In this document: positions 40,622-48,769 of the stretch, piece by piece
How the letters are laid out: every line of letters starts with the position of its first letter
Numbering within the stretch: position 1 is the stretch's first letter
Notes under the pieces: model-generated
Seen by the model: the letters and a program-made list of their open reading frames with translations, nothing else
Database searches by the model: none
What the model was told of the DNA's origin: nothing
DNA from: Propionimicrobium sp. PCR01-08-3
GTDB taxonomy: Bacteria; Actinomycetota; Actinomycetes; Propionibacteriales; Propionibacteriaceae
Reading direction: 5' to 3'
Length of the DNA: 64,000 bases
NCBI RefSeq assembly: GCF_030286045.1
Contig: NZ_CP127390.1
Location: forward strand, 1,364,001 to 1,428,000
Made by a program: the position numbers and the translations under genes

Positions 40622-42028
40622 CTACGCCTCGTCCCAGGCTTCGCGCAGGGCAGCCATCAGATTGTCGCGCCCGGTCTCGGCGTGGACGTCCGGAAATTCC
40701 GGGATCACGCCCGGCCCCAACTCCTGTACCCAGTCGACGATCAGCTGCGTCGCCTCGGCTCCGATCCTCGGGCTCACCAGGCGGACGAACTTCGTCAGCA
40801 CATCGTCCCAGCCGAAAGGCGTCTCCTCATTGCCGCGGGCCTCGGTGCGGTCGATGACGTAGTCGCTGTTCGCGCCGGCCACCGTGACCTTCACCTCTTC
40901 GGACGACATGGCGTCGCTGGTCATGATCTCGATCTGTTCGGCTATCTGCGCGACGTCCGGATCGTGGTAGTCCTCGAAGGTGTCGGGATCGAGCGGCCTG
41001 CCGAGCAACAAAAAGGCGAGCGCGATCGGCAGGCTCATCCTGGCGGCCTCGACGCTCGCGGGATTGGGTGGGCAGATCATCGGCGCCAGGAACGGTGCTA
41101 TCTCGATGCGGATGTGTTCGACCTCACCGGCATGGATCAGCCCCTGTTCGACCCCCTCCACGATGCCGTCGATCGAGGCATGGGTACTGCGGCAGGAGGC
41201 ATACATTTTGATGGCCGAATGATTCGCCCACCAGCGCACACCGAGGTCTTCGGTCAGCGTCTCGGGACGGCAGCGGTCGTTGCCGTGCGTGGTGAAGAAG
41301 CCTCCCCAGACCGGCTCGAAGATCTTGGTGGGGCCGCTCGCCCCGGCTCGCGCCAGCAGCGCGGCCTGCAGGCCCGAGCCAGCCGCCTCGGCCACGTGAA
41401 GCTGCTTCGCCATCGAACCGTCGGCGGCGAATGCCCACGTGCCGCCACTTGAATCTGCGGCGAGCGAGAGCGCCGCCGCACATTGCGATTCGTTCAGATG
41501 GAGCGCGCGAGCGGCCGCCGCTGCGGCCGCGAAGACGCCGCAGGTGCCGGTCGAATGCCAACCGGATCCGTTGTGCGCGTCGTAGCCGCCCAGCGAGTTC
41601 TGCAACCTGCGGCCGAGCTCGTAACCCGCAGTCATCGCGCACAGCAGATCGTCGCCGCTGGCAAGGGCGCCGGGTTCGCTCAGCAGGGCCAGCAAAGTCG
41701 GTACGACCACGGCACCGGTGTGGTCGCAGCCCTCGGTGTCGTCGATCTCGGACGCGTGCGCCGCCACGGCGTTCACCCGCGCCGCATCGCGGATGTCGCG
41801 TGGTCGGCCCGACACCAGGACGGGCACCGAGCCCGCCGCGTCGAACGCCTGCTCAGCCACGAGCACAGGGCCGCGTCCATCACCGATGACGATCGCTCCG
41901 ATGGTGTCGAGCAGATGGGTGCGCATCTTCTCGATCACCGGACGAGGGATGCCGGTGGGCTTCGGATTCGCGAGCCAGCTCCCGAGGGATTCGACCAGCG
42001 TCATACAAGCATCTTCTTTCGATTTCAT
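40622..42028 (-). CDS. MmgE/PrpD family protein
   Basis: 468 residues from ATG 42028; ATG 42004, with AAAGAAG upstream, may be the real start. The helical lyase domain has VNAVAAHASEIDDTEG and HNGSGWHSTGTCGVFAAAAAAARALHL; the lid has the conserved KMYASCRSTHASIDG. The family includes 2-methylcitrate dehydratase, cis-aconitate decarboxylase and iminodisuccinate epimerase. Location after a transporter and two deacetylase-like genes suggests it handles a product of their substrate. Confidence 0.85.
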   Translation of the reverse strand: MKSKEDACMTLVESLGSWLANPKPTGIPRPVIEKMRTHLLDTIGAIVIGDGRGPVLVAEQAFDAAGSVPVLVSGRPRDIRDAARVNAVAAHASEIDDTEGCDHTGAVVVPTLLALLSEPGALASGDDLLCAMTAGYELGRRLQNSLGGYDAHNGSGWHSTGTCGVFAAAAAAARALHLNESQCAAALSLAADSSGGTWAFAADGSMAKQLHVAEAAGSGLQAALLARAGASGPTKIFEPVWGGFFTTHGNDRCRPETLTEDLGVRWWANHSAIKMYASCRSTHASIDGIVEGVEQGLIHAGEVEHIRIEIAPFLAPMICPPNPASVEAARMSLPIALAFLLLGRPLDPDTFEDYHDPDVAQIAEQIEIMTSDAMSSEEVKVTVAGANSDYVIDRTEARGNEETPFGWDDVLTKFVRLVSPRIGAEATQLIVDWVQELGPGVIPEFPDVHAETGRDNLMAALREAWDEA

Positions 42029-42151
42029 CGTTGCTTAGGACGTGATGAAAAGTTGGCGCGTCGAGTAGCGACACGCAGCGATAGTTTTTCGGAGGGTCCT
42101 TAGGCCTGCTGCCGGTAGATTTGAACCGCCAGCAAGCATACTGCGACCGAG

Positions 42152-42258
42152 CATCTCGGAGGCTTCATTGCCAGACACGTGGGTAGCAGACCCGATCACT
42201 GGCCGAGTTCGGCTCGTGTGTTCTACCGACGAACATATCCGAAGCCTCATTGCCGGTG
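42152..42258 (+). repeat. Imperfect direct repeat before the PrpD gene
   Basis: CATCTCGGAGGCTTCATTGC (from 42152) and CATATCCGAAGCCTCATTGC (from 42234) begin two 25-bp copies, 82 bp apart, that share about 80% of positions. The second overlaps the 3' end of the deacetylase gene. The gap 42029-42246 has no clear gene and may hold a separate promoter for PrpD. Confidence 0.4.
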
Positions 42259-43236
42259 AGTCAGCCGCATCGACAGGTCGTAGGGATTGCTTTCGGTACG
42301 GTCGCTCGGGAAACCTCGGGTCAGCTCGTCCAGTCGATCACAACTTGCTACCCAGACGCCTTCGGTGCTCAGCACCTTGCCCAAGAACCGGTCAAGCATC
42401 CGAGCCCGGCTCGCAATGCCCATCACCTCGGCATTGAGCCGCAGGTGCAGCAATGTGCCGTACTGGGCGGCGCCCTGCAACTCGTAGCCCCAGTTCTCTT
42501 CGACGAACTCCAGCGGCGTGATGCGGGACCCGCCGGGTGGGAACGGGGGATCGAGATTAAAGCCCAGGTACTGGTTGTCGTCCAGTTCGTATTTGAACGG
42601 GATCTCCGTGAGACCCGATTGCCCGAGCGAATAAGGAAGTTCGCTGTAGGGCAGGGACGACGACCAGCTGAAGCCCGCCGCCGCCATCGCGTCCGGGAAA
42701 CCAGGTGCCCACTCACCGGCCGGAATGCGGAAGCCGTTGCATGCGCCGAGCCGATCCTCGCGCGCATCGGCTACCTCAAATGCTCGAGCCGGCGCAGCGT
42801 CGTGCGTTGAGGGGCCGGAAGAGTGCCGGGGATCAGCGTCCGGCATCTGATCGATTGGGGCAGGTCGGTTCCGGAGAGCATCGATGATCGCGTCTCGTCC
42901 GTTGACCATCTCGGCGATCTGTTCATCGGCTTGCAGCCGGTCGAAGTCCAGATGCTTGTCGCCGTGGACGCCGATGCCATGGCCGCGCGCAGCTATCTCG
43001 CGAACCAGTTCGGGGTAGCGCCGGGCGATCTCGCCGGGTATGAACCAGTCGGCGTGCAGATCATGCTTGCCGAGCACGCGCAGCAGCCGTCCGGCACCAT
43101 GCTCGGGCCCGTACAGCCCGACCGAGCGCGATTTGAGACGGTGCACGTTCTCCGGGTTTTCAGCCAGCAGCGGCAGATCGCCATCGATGTCTATGGTCAG
43201 AAGGAAGGCAAATGTGGAGTCGTCCGGCCAGATCAT
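42247..43236 (-). CDS. Polysaccharide deacetylase-family hydrolase (second)
   Basis: 329 residues. The NodB-fold motifs are TIDIDGD (metal/catalytic Asp), HGIGVHGDKHLDFDRL (HxxxH-type metal site) and CNGFRIPAGEW (RxPxG-like motif 3). There is no signal peptide, so it is cytoplasmic. Cytoplasmic family members include PuuE allantoinase and cyclic imidases rather than cell-wall deacetylases. It overlaps the previous gene by four bases. Confidence 0.8.
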   Translation of the reverse strand: MIWPDDSTFAFLLTIDIDGDLPLLAENPENVHRLKSRSVGLYGPEHGAGRLLRVLGKHDLHADWFIPGEIARRYPELVREIAARGHGIGVHGDKHLDFDRLQADEQIAEMVNGRDAIIDALRNRPAPIDQMPDADPRHSSGPSTHDAAPARAFEVADAREDRLGACNGFRIPAGEWAPGFPDAMAAAGFSWSSSLPYSELPYSLGQSGLTEIPFKYELDDNQYLGFNLDPPFPPGGSRITPLEFVEENWGYELQGAAQYGTLLHLRLNAEVMGIASRARMLDRFLGKVLSTEGVWVASCDRLDELTRGFPSDRTESNPYDLSMRLTHRQ

Positions 43237-44081
43237 TGCGCGCTCACCTGCTCGCTATTGCTCCGGACGAACTCGGCCACCACCTGATCGGCGCGCAGTA
43301 TCCGAAGGTCATCGCGCGCGGCAAGCGAACCGATGAACTCGTCCAGCACGACTGCGCGTCCAGCCGTGCCCATCACCTTCGGATGCCAGATGGTCGCCAC
43401 GGTCAATCCTTCGTCTGCGGCGGCATCGATCTCCTCGCGCCAGCTACGGAAAGCCGCAGCATAGGGCGCCACCCGGTCGAGAGTGCCCGGGAAATCGGGG
43501 CCTCGGGTGTAGGCGAACACCGAATAGTCGTCGAACAGCGATTTGGCGGGCACCTCGACCAGCGGCAGATGCTCATGGAAGTAGGGTGCATCGGCACCAC
43601 GGAACGAACTCGAATAGGTGTACCCGTACTCCAACAACAGTTCGGGGGTTTCGGGCGCGAGATCACCCGATGGCGCCCGGAAGCCCAACGCCTGCTGCCC
43701 CAGAATCTCGCGGAACGTCTGCTGGCTGGTGCGCAAAATGGCAGCCTGGTCGTCCCGGGATTTGCCCCAGAACATCTCGTGAATATCGCCGTGCCCGGCT
43801 ATCTCATGACCCTCGGCAAGGATCCGACAGCACAGCTCGGGCCAGGTCCGCACCACCCAGGCCGGGGTGAAAAAGGTGGCGCTGACTCCATGGGAGCGCA
43901 GAATATCGAGAATGCGCGGCACTGCCGTAAGTCCGTCGAAGGCACCGAATGAGAAGTAGCCCGGACGACGCCAGATGCTGCCATCGATCATGGCGTCGCC
44001 GGTGGGCCCGTCGAAATCAAACGCCAAAATGACCTGGGCGGACCGGTCGCCCACCCAGGTCGTCGAAGGCTCCAAGGTCAC
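43233..44081 (-). CDS. Polysaccharide deacetylase-family hydrolase (first)
   Basis: 282 residues. AFDFDGPTGD, HEIAGHGDIHEMFW (metal histidines), LGFRAPSGDLAPET (RAPxG) and a late TIWHPKVMG histidine give a full NodB active site. It has no signal peptide. It overlaps the binding-protein gene upstream and the second deacetylase downstream by four bases each. It probably hydrolyses a C-N bond in the imported compound. Confidence 0.85.
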   Translation of the reverse strand: MTLEPSTTWVGDRSAQVILAFDFDGPTGDAMIDGSIWRRPGYFSFGAFDGLTAVPRILDILRSHGVSATFFTPAWVVRTWPELCCRILAEGHEIAGHGDIHEMFWGKSRDDQAAILRTSQQTFREILGQQALGFRAPSGDLAPETPELLLEYGYTYSSSFRGADAPYFHEHLPLVEVPAKSLFDDYSVFAYTRGPDFPGTLDRVAPYAAAFRSWREEIDAAADEGLTVATIWHPKVMGTAGRAVVLDEFIGSLAARDDLRILRADQVVAEFVRSNSEQVSAQ

Positions 44082-44950
44082 GCCGTGACTCCATTGATGA
44101 CCGGCTCCATGAGTGACTCATCCAGTCCGTACTTGGCCAGCAGCTCGGCAGTGGTGCCATCGTCATACATGGCCTGAAGCTGGGCGAGCAGGGCATCGGC
44201 CATCTCGGAGTTGCCCTTCTTCACCAGGATGCCGAAGGGCGACTCGGCGAAGTTGTCCAGCACGACCTCGTACTTGCCGGGGTCGGTGGTAGCGAAATAG
44301 GCGAGATTCGGGTTGCCCTGAACGGCGAGCTGCGCTCGTCCCTGGTCGAGTTGCAGACGTGCCGCTGCTCCCGAATCGGCGCCGACCAGCTCGATCGGGT
44401 CGAGCCCTGCGGACTCGCACACATCTTTGGTCATCTGCTCGAGGGCGGGGTAGTAGTCGGTCTTGGTGCTCACGGCCACCGACGTGCCGCACAGATCGGT
44501 CATCTCGGTGAAGTCGCCCGCGAGTTCGGTGGTGGTGTAGAACTGCCCCCACGACTTGAAGTAGTCGACGAAGTCGACGGTCTCTTGGCGCTCCACGGTG
44601 TCGGAGAGACCGGAGATCGCGATATCGACACGATCGGTACGAACCGAGTTGAGCACCTGGTCGAACTTCTGTTCTTCGATCTTGACGTCATAGCCCATCC
44701 GGCCGGCGATCTCATTGAGAACGTCGATGTCGAACCCGACCAGATCGTCGCCGTCCATGTACTCCATCGGCGGGAAATCGGGGGACAGCCCGACGGTCAG
44801 CGTGCCCTCGGTGATGGTGCTGATGGCACCGTCCGCACTGCCTTCACCGGCTGAACCGGACGCCGAACCGTCACTCGAGCCGCCGCAACCGGCGAGCAGC
44901 GCCACCGCCATACCGGAGGCCACGACAGCGGATGAGATGGTGTGTTTCAT
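44078..44950 (-). CDS. Amino-acid-type ABC substrate-binding lipoprotein
   Basis: 290 residues with a lipoprotein signal (MAVALLAGC) and an SBP_bac_3 fold: GTLTVGLSPDFPPMEYMDGDDLVGFDIDVLNEIAGRMG, DRVDIAISGLSDTVERQETVDFVDYF and SPFGILVKKGNSEMADAL. The ligand is a polar amino-acid-like compound. Two deacetylase-family enzymes in the same operon suggest an amide or imide. Confidence 0.88.
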   Translation of the reverse strand: MKHTISSAVVASGMAVALLAGCGGSSDGSASGSAGEGSADGAISTITEGTLTVGLSPDFPPMEYMDGDDLVGFDIDVLNEIAGRMGYDVKIEEQKFDQVLNSVRTDRVDIAISGLSDTVERQETVDFVDYFKSWGQFYTTTELAGDFTEMTDLCGTSVAVSTKTDYYPALEQMTKDVCESAGLDPIELVGADSGAAARLQLDQGRAQLAVQGNPNLAYFATTDPGKYEVVLDNFAESPFGILVKKGNSEMADALLAQLQAMYDDGTTAELLAKYGLDESLMEPVINGVTA

Positions 44951-45001
44951 GGTGTTCCTTCTTGTTTGTGGTGCCTTGGGTGTCGGATGCCCCGCGGCGG
45001 C

Positions 45002-45814
45002 CTATTTGAGCACGCGTGACAGGAACGCCCGGGTGCGTTCCTGCTGCGGATTGTCGATGACTTCTGCGGGTGTGCCTTGTTCGACGATGTCGCCGGCGTC
45101 CATGAACACGACACGATCCGCGACTTCGCGGGCGAAACCGATCTCGTGGGTGACCACGATCATGGTCAGGCCTCCACGGGCGAGATCTTTCATGACGTTG
45201 AGCACGTCGTCCACGAGTTCGGGATCGAGCGCCGAGGTGGGCTCGTCGAAAAGCATGAGTTCGGGCGACATGGCCAGCGCGCGGGCGATCGCGACGCGCT
45301 GCTGCTGACCGCCGGAGAGCTGGCTGGGATAGGAATCACCGCGGTCACCGAGACCCACCTGATCGAGCAGCCGCTGCCCGATGGCTACGGCATCGGCGGT
45401 CTTGGTGCCCTTGACGATGCGCTGGGCATAGATGATGTTGCCCATCACGGTCATGTGCGGGAACAGATTGAACCGCTGGAAGACCATGCCCATCCGGGCG
45501 CGCTGCACCGCGATCTGATCCTCGGTGAGCTCATGCAAGACCTTCGGATCTTTGCTGTCGGGCCGGAAGCCGATGATGTCGTCGCCGACATGGACGAAGC
45601 CCGAGGTCGGCGGTGAGATGAAGTTGATGGCCCGCAGCAGGGTCGATTTGCCCGATCCGGATGGGCCGAGGATGCAGACGACTTCGCCGGGATAGATATC
45701 GAGGTCGATGCCCATCAGCACTTCCTGCAGCCCGAACGACTTGCGGATATCGCGCAGCCGGACGAGCGGCTGCTTCTCGTCCAGTGGAGTGACGTTCACC
45801 TGTGGAGTGCTCAC
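45002..45814 (-). CDS. Amino-acid-type ABC transporter ATP-binding protein
   Basis: 270 residues from GTG 45814, overlapping the permease stop (GTGA). Walker [10 protein letters not shown] (residues about 50-58), signature [15 protein letters not shown], Walker [15 protein letters not shown] and the H-loop VVTHE are intact. It is GlnQ/HisP-like. Confidence 0.92.
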   Translation of the reverse strand: MSTPQVNVTPLDEKQPLVRLRDIRKSFGLQEVLMGIDLDIYPGEVVCILGPSGSGKSTLLRAINFISPPTSGFVHVGDDIIGFRPDSKDPKVLHELTEDQIAVQRARMGMVFQRFNLFPHMTVMGNIIYAQRIVKGTKTADAVAIGQRLLDQVGLGDRGDSYPSQLSGGQQQRVAIARALAMSPELMLFDEPTSALDPELVDDVLNVMKDLARGGLTMIVVTHEIGFAREVADRVVFMDAGDIVEQGTPAEVIDNPQQERTRAFLSRVLK

Positions 45815-46701
45815 TTGGTCCTCCCGGGGGTTCCGAAGAAGGTCTTGACGCGCTGGATGGGGGTCGGCGGCAGGTCGGAGGTTGTCGAGCCGCGCGCGAA
45901 GTGCCGCTCGATGTAGTACTGGAAGATCGACAGCACCGACACGGCGATCAGATACCAGGCGGCCGAGACAAGCAGCAACTCCATGATCATGTTGTTGACC
46001 AAGTAGATGTGCTGGGCCTCGTTGAGGATCTCGCTGGCGCCGATCGCCGAGGCCATCGACGTGGTTTTCAGCATGCCGATGACCTCGTTGCCGATGGGCG
46101 GCAAGATCACCCGCATCGCCTGAGGCAGCACGACGGTTCGCATGATGGTGAAACCCTTGACCCCGAGCGCTTTGGCCGCCTCGGTCTGGCCTTCGTCCAC
46201 CGAGAGGATGCCGCCACGGACGATCTCGGCCGTGTAGGCGGCCTGGTTGAGGCCGAGCCCGAGGATTGCGGCGATGGTCGGGGTCACCAGGTCGACCGTG
46301 CGTGCCTCGAACAGGCCCGGGATGCCGATGGTCGGGAAGATGAGTGCCACGTTGAACCACAACAGAAGCTGCAGATACACCGGCGTCCCGCGGAAGAACC
46401 AGACGAAGATCCAAGCCACGCTGGAAACGACGGGGTTCTTCGCCAGCCGCATGACGGCGATGATGACGCCGAGAACGATGCCGATGGCCATGGAGACGAC
46501 GGTCAAGATGAGCGTGAAGACGAAGCCGGTGAGGATCGCTTTGACCGTGAAGTATTCGGCAACCACATCCCAGGAGATCTGGCCATTTGCGAAGGCGGCA
46601 ACGATGAAGGCGAAGATCGCCAGCACGACGACTGCAGCAAAATAGCGGCCGACGTGCTTGAGCTTGACAACCCGGTAATCGGATCCAGCCGAGATGGCCA
46701 T
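45811..46701 (-). CDS. Amino-acid-type ABC transporter permease
   Basis: 296 residues with HisM/GlnP features: an N-terminal transmembrane pair and the EAA loop ([43 protein letters not shown]). It is the first gene of the deacetylase-PrpD operon. The 262-bp gap to the divergent CHAD gene should hold its promoter; it includes a small hairpin GGGGC-AG-GCGCCCC near 46831. Confidence 0.9.
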   Translation of the reverse strand: MAISAGSDYRVVKLKHVGRYFAAVVVLAIFAFIVAAFANGQISWDVVAEYFTVKAILTGFVFTLILTVVSMAIGIVLGVIIAVMRLAKNPVVSSVAWIFVWFFRGTPVYLQLLLWFNVALIFPTIGIPGLFEARTVDLVTPTIAAILGLGLNQAAYTAEIVRGGILSVDEGQTEAAKALGVKGFTIMRTVVLPQAMRVILPPIGNEVIGMLKTTSMASAIGASEILNEAQHIYLVNNMIMELLLVSAAWYLIAVSVLSIFQYYIERHFARGSTTSDLPPTPIQRVKTFFGTPGRTK

Positions 46702-46963
46702 GGTCAGCCTTCCTTGATTGCGAACGATCGTTGAGGCAGAAGACCTCAGGACGCAATAGGTCGCGCTGAGCTTTCTGTCGACGTCAGCGGTGCCGCCCAG
46801 TTAAGGACACCGCGCACCCGATGATTGTAGGGGCAGGCGCCCCGCCGGTCCTACAGGATCCACTGCGTGGCCGGGGACATGCAGTTAAAGCACGGCGCCG
46901 ACAGGACGCCTGCCGTTTCGGCGGGTTCTCGGCTCTGCGTCGGCCCAAAAGTAGGATGGGCGC

Positions 46964-47866
46964 ATGTCACAGGCGGCACGCAGCGTGCAGGACTATTGGG
47001 ACAGTCAGCTCGCCCTGCTGCGAGAACTTCCCCGGGCGCTTGAGGCCGATGAGCCCGATTCCCTGCACGACCTGCGAGCCGCCGGCCGCCGCTCCAAGGC
47101 AACTCTGCGAGCCTTCCGGCCGCTGCTTCGTCCGAAGCTCATCGGGCAGGTGATACCTGAACTCGACTGGTTCAATTCCGAGCTCGGCGAGGCCCGGGAT
47201 GCCGAGGTCATCCACGAGGAGCTGGCCGAGCTTTTCGCCGGTCATCCGCAGGCGCAACCCGTGCTGGACGATTGGGCCGGGCGCCGGGATGCGTTGCGCG
47301 CCAGGGCCATGGAGATGGTCGCCGGCGACCGGGCCGCGCTGCTGATGGAGAAACTCGACAGCCTGGTCACACAACCGTGGCGGCGCTCGGTGCGCAGGAG
47401 CGGCAAGGGGCCTGGCACCAAGCAGATTCTGGCGCGCGCAGGTTGGGCCGAGCGGCGGGTTGGCAAGGCCTGGCGACAGGTGGACGACGACCCCGGCGAG
47501 CATACCGCCGGCCTTCACCGGGTGCGACGGCGGGCCAAGGCCGCCCGTTACGTCTACGAATCGGTTGCCGATAGTGACTCGGCCGCAACCGAGAAGGTGG
47601 ACCACTACGCGCAGTTGAGCCAGCTGTTGGGTGTCGTCCAAGACGCCGTCATTGTTGAGCGGGCCTTGACGCCATACCCCGCAGAACTGGCCGAGATCGC
47701 GTTGGATCAGCTCCACCGCAAAGCGGCGCAGGCCGAAGAACAGGCGCGAACGGAGCAGTTCGCCGCCGGGGCGCACCGGCAATCTGAGTTGGTCGCTCAA
47801 GCAGATCGCAGTACCGATGATCAGGACTTTGTCGAGGCTATCTCTGTTCCGTGGGATGACGATTGA
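46964..47866 (+). CDS. CHAD-domain protein
   Basis: 300 residues, almost all CHAD: two helical repeats with conserved His/Arg (SLHDLRAAGRRSKATLRAFRPLL and AGLHRVRRRAKAARYVYES). CHAD domains bind polyphosphate and often associate with its granules. There is no CYTH domain here. Confidence 0.85.
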   Translation: MSQAARSVQDYWDSQLALLRELPRALEADEPDSLHDLRAAGRRSKATLRAFRPLLRPKLIGQVIPELDWFNSELGEARDAEVIHEELAELFAGHPQAQPVLDDWAGRRDALRARAMEMVAGDRAALLMEKLDSLVTQPWRRSVRRSGKGPGTKQILARAGWAERRVGKAWRQVDDDPGEHTAGLHRVRRRAKAARYVYESVADSDSAATEKVDHYAQLSQLLGVVQDAVIVERALTPYPAELAEIALDQLHRKAAQAEEQARTEQFAAGAHRQSELVAQADRSTDDQDFVEAISVPWDDD

Positions 47867-47916
47867 ATCGCGAGTGAGATCGTCCAGAAGCGTCGCACGG
47901 GCGCTACACTTTTTGC

Positions 47917-48198
47917 ATGAGTGCGATCGAACCCGAGGTGGAGACGCTATCGCAGCGTGAATTGCGCAATGAATCCGGACGTGTGCTTCGAGAGGTGAGC
48001 GAAGGACGCTCATTTGTCGTAACCAACAGCGGGGTTCCCGTCGGGAAGCTCATTCCTTTTGGAGGGCCCAATCCCACCTTGGCGATCACGCGGCCCGCGC
48101 GACGCCAAGGCGGATGGACCGACCTGTCGATTGAGCGAAAGCATGCTGACAGGACTGTGTCCGAGATGCTCGACGAACTTCGCGCGGATCGACCGTGA
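47917..48198 (+). CDS. Phd/YefM-type antitoxin
   Basis: 93 residues. SQRELRNESGRVLREVSEGRSFVVTNSGVPVGKLIPF is the PhdYeFM DNA-binding domain; the C-terminal tail (TVSEMLDELRADRP) should neutralise the toxin. TACACT lies nine bases before the ATG and no ribosome site is visible, so the mRNA may be leaderless. It overlaps the toxin gene (GTGA). Confidence 0.87.
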   Translation: MSAIEPEVETLSQRELRNESGRVLREVSEGRSFVVTNSGVPVGKLIPFGGPNPTLAITRPARRQGGWTDLSIERKHADRTVSEMLDELRADRP

Positions 48199-48599
48199 CC
48201 TCGCGGCCGATTGTCTATGTTGATACGTCTGCTCTGGGCGCGCTGCTCATCGACCAGCCAGAGAGCAATGCGCTTCTGCGCTGGCTCGATCAGACATCGG
48301 GCACACTCGTTTCCAGCGATCTACTCGAGACAGAGTTGCGCCGACTCGCGGTTCGAGAAGACCTCGATCAATCGGACGCGACCGTATTGCTTGATGGCGT
48401 GGCGCTCGCCGCACTTGACCGGGCGATCTACCGCAACGCGGGTTTCTTGCCGATGCGGTATTTGCGAGCCTTGGATGCATTGCATGTGGAGGCAGCCATT
48501 CGGCTCAACGCCGATGCGATTCTCACTTACGATCACCGGCTCCGCGACGCAGCCCAATCGATAGGGCTGGACGTCATCTCGCCTGGGAGCGAAGATTAG
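48195..48599 (+). CDS. VapC-type PIN-domain toxin
   Basis: 134 residues from GTG 48195. PIN acidic residues are in VYVDTSALGAL, SSDLLETELRR, LRALDALHVEAA and AILTYDHRLRDAA. It is expected to be an RNase that cleaves tRNA or rRNA until bound by the antitoxin. It lies just before the defence locus, with a 170-bp gap that should hold that locus's promoter. Confidence 0.88.
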   Translation: MTSRPIVYVDTSALGALLIDQPESNALLRWLDQTSGTLVSSDLLETELRRLAVREDLDQSDATVLLDGVALAALDRAIYRNAGFLPMRYLRALDALHVEAAIRLNADAILTYDHRLRDAAQSIGLDVISPGSED

Positions 48600-48769
48600 C
48601 CGAGCGCGCGGGTGGGTATAGCTCCTGCTGACAGGACTTTGTAATGCAAATCGTGTCGGAACCCTATTTCGTGGCCGTGAACAAATGGCCGGGTGCTGTG
48701 AGGTCAGACAGAATCCACTAGGGTGAGGGCTGATTCTGGCGTTCATGTTGCAAGGGGAGCATCTGCCGT

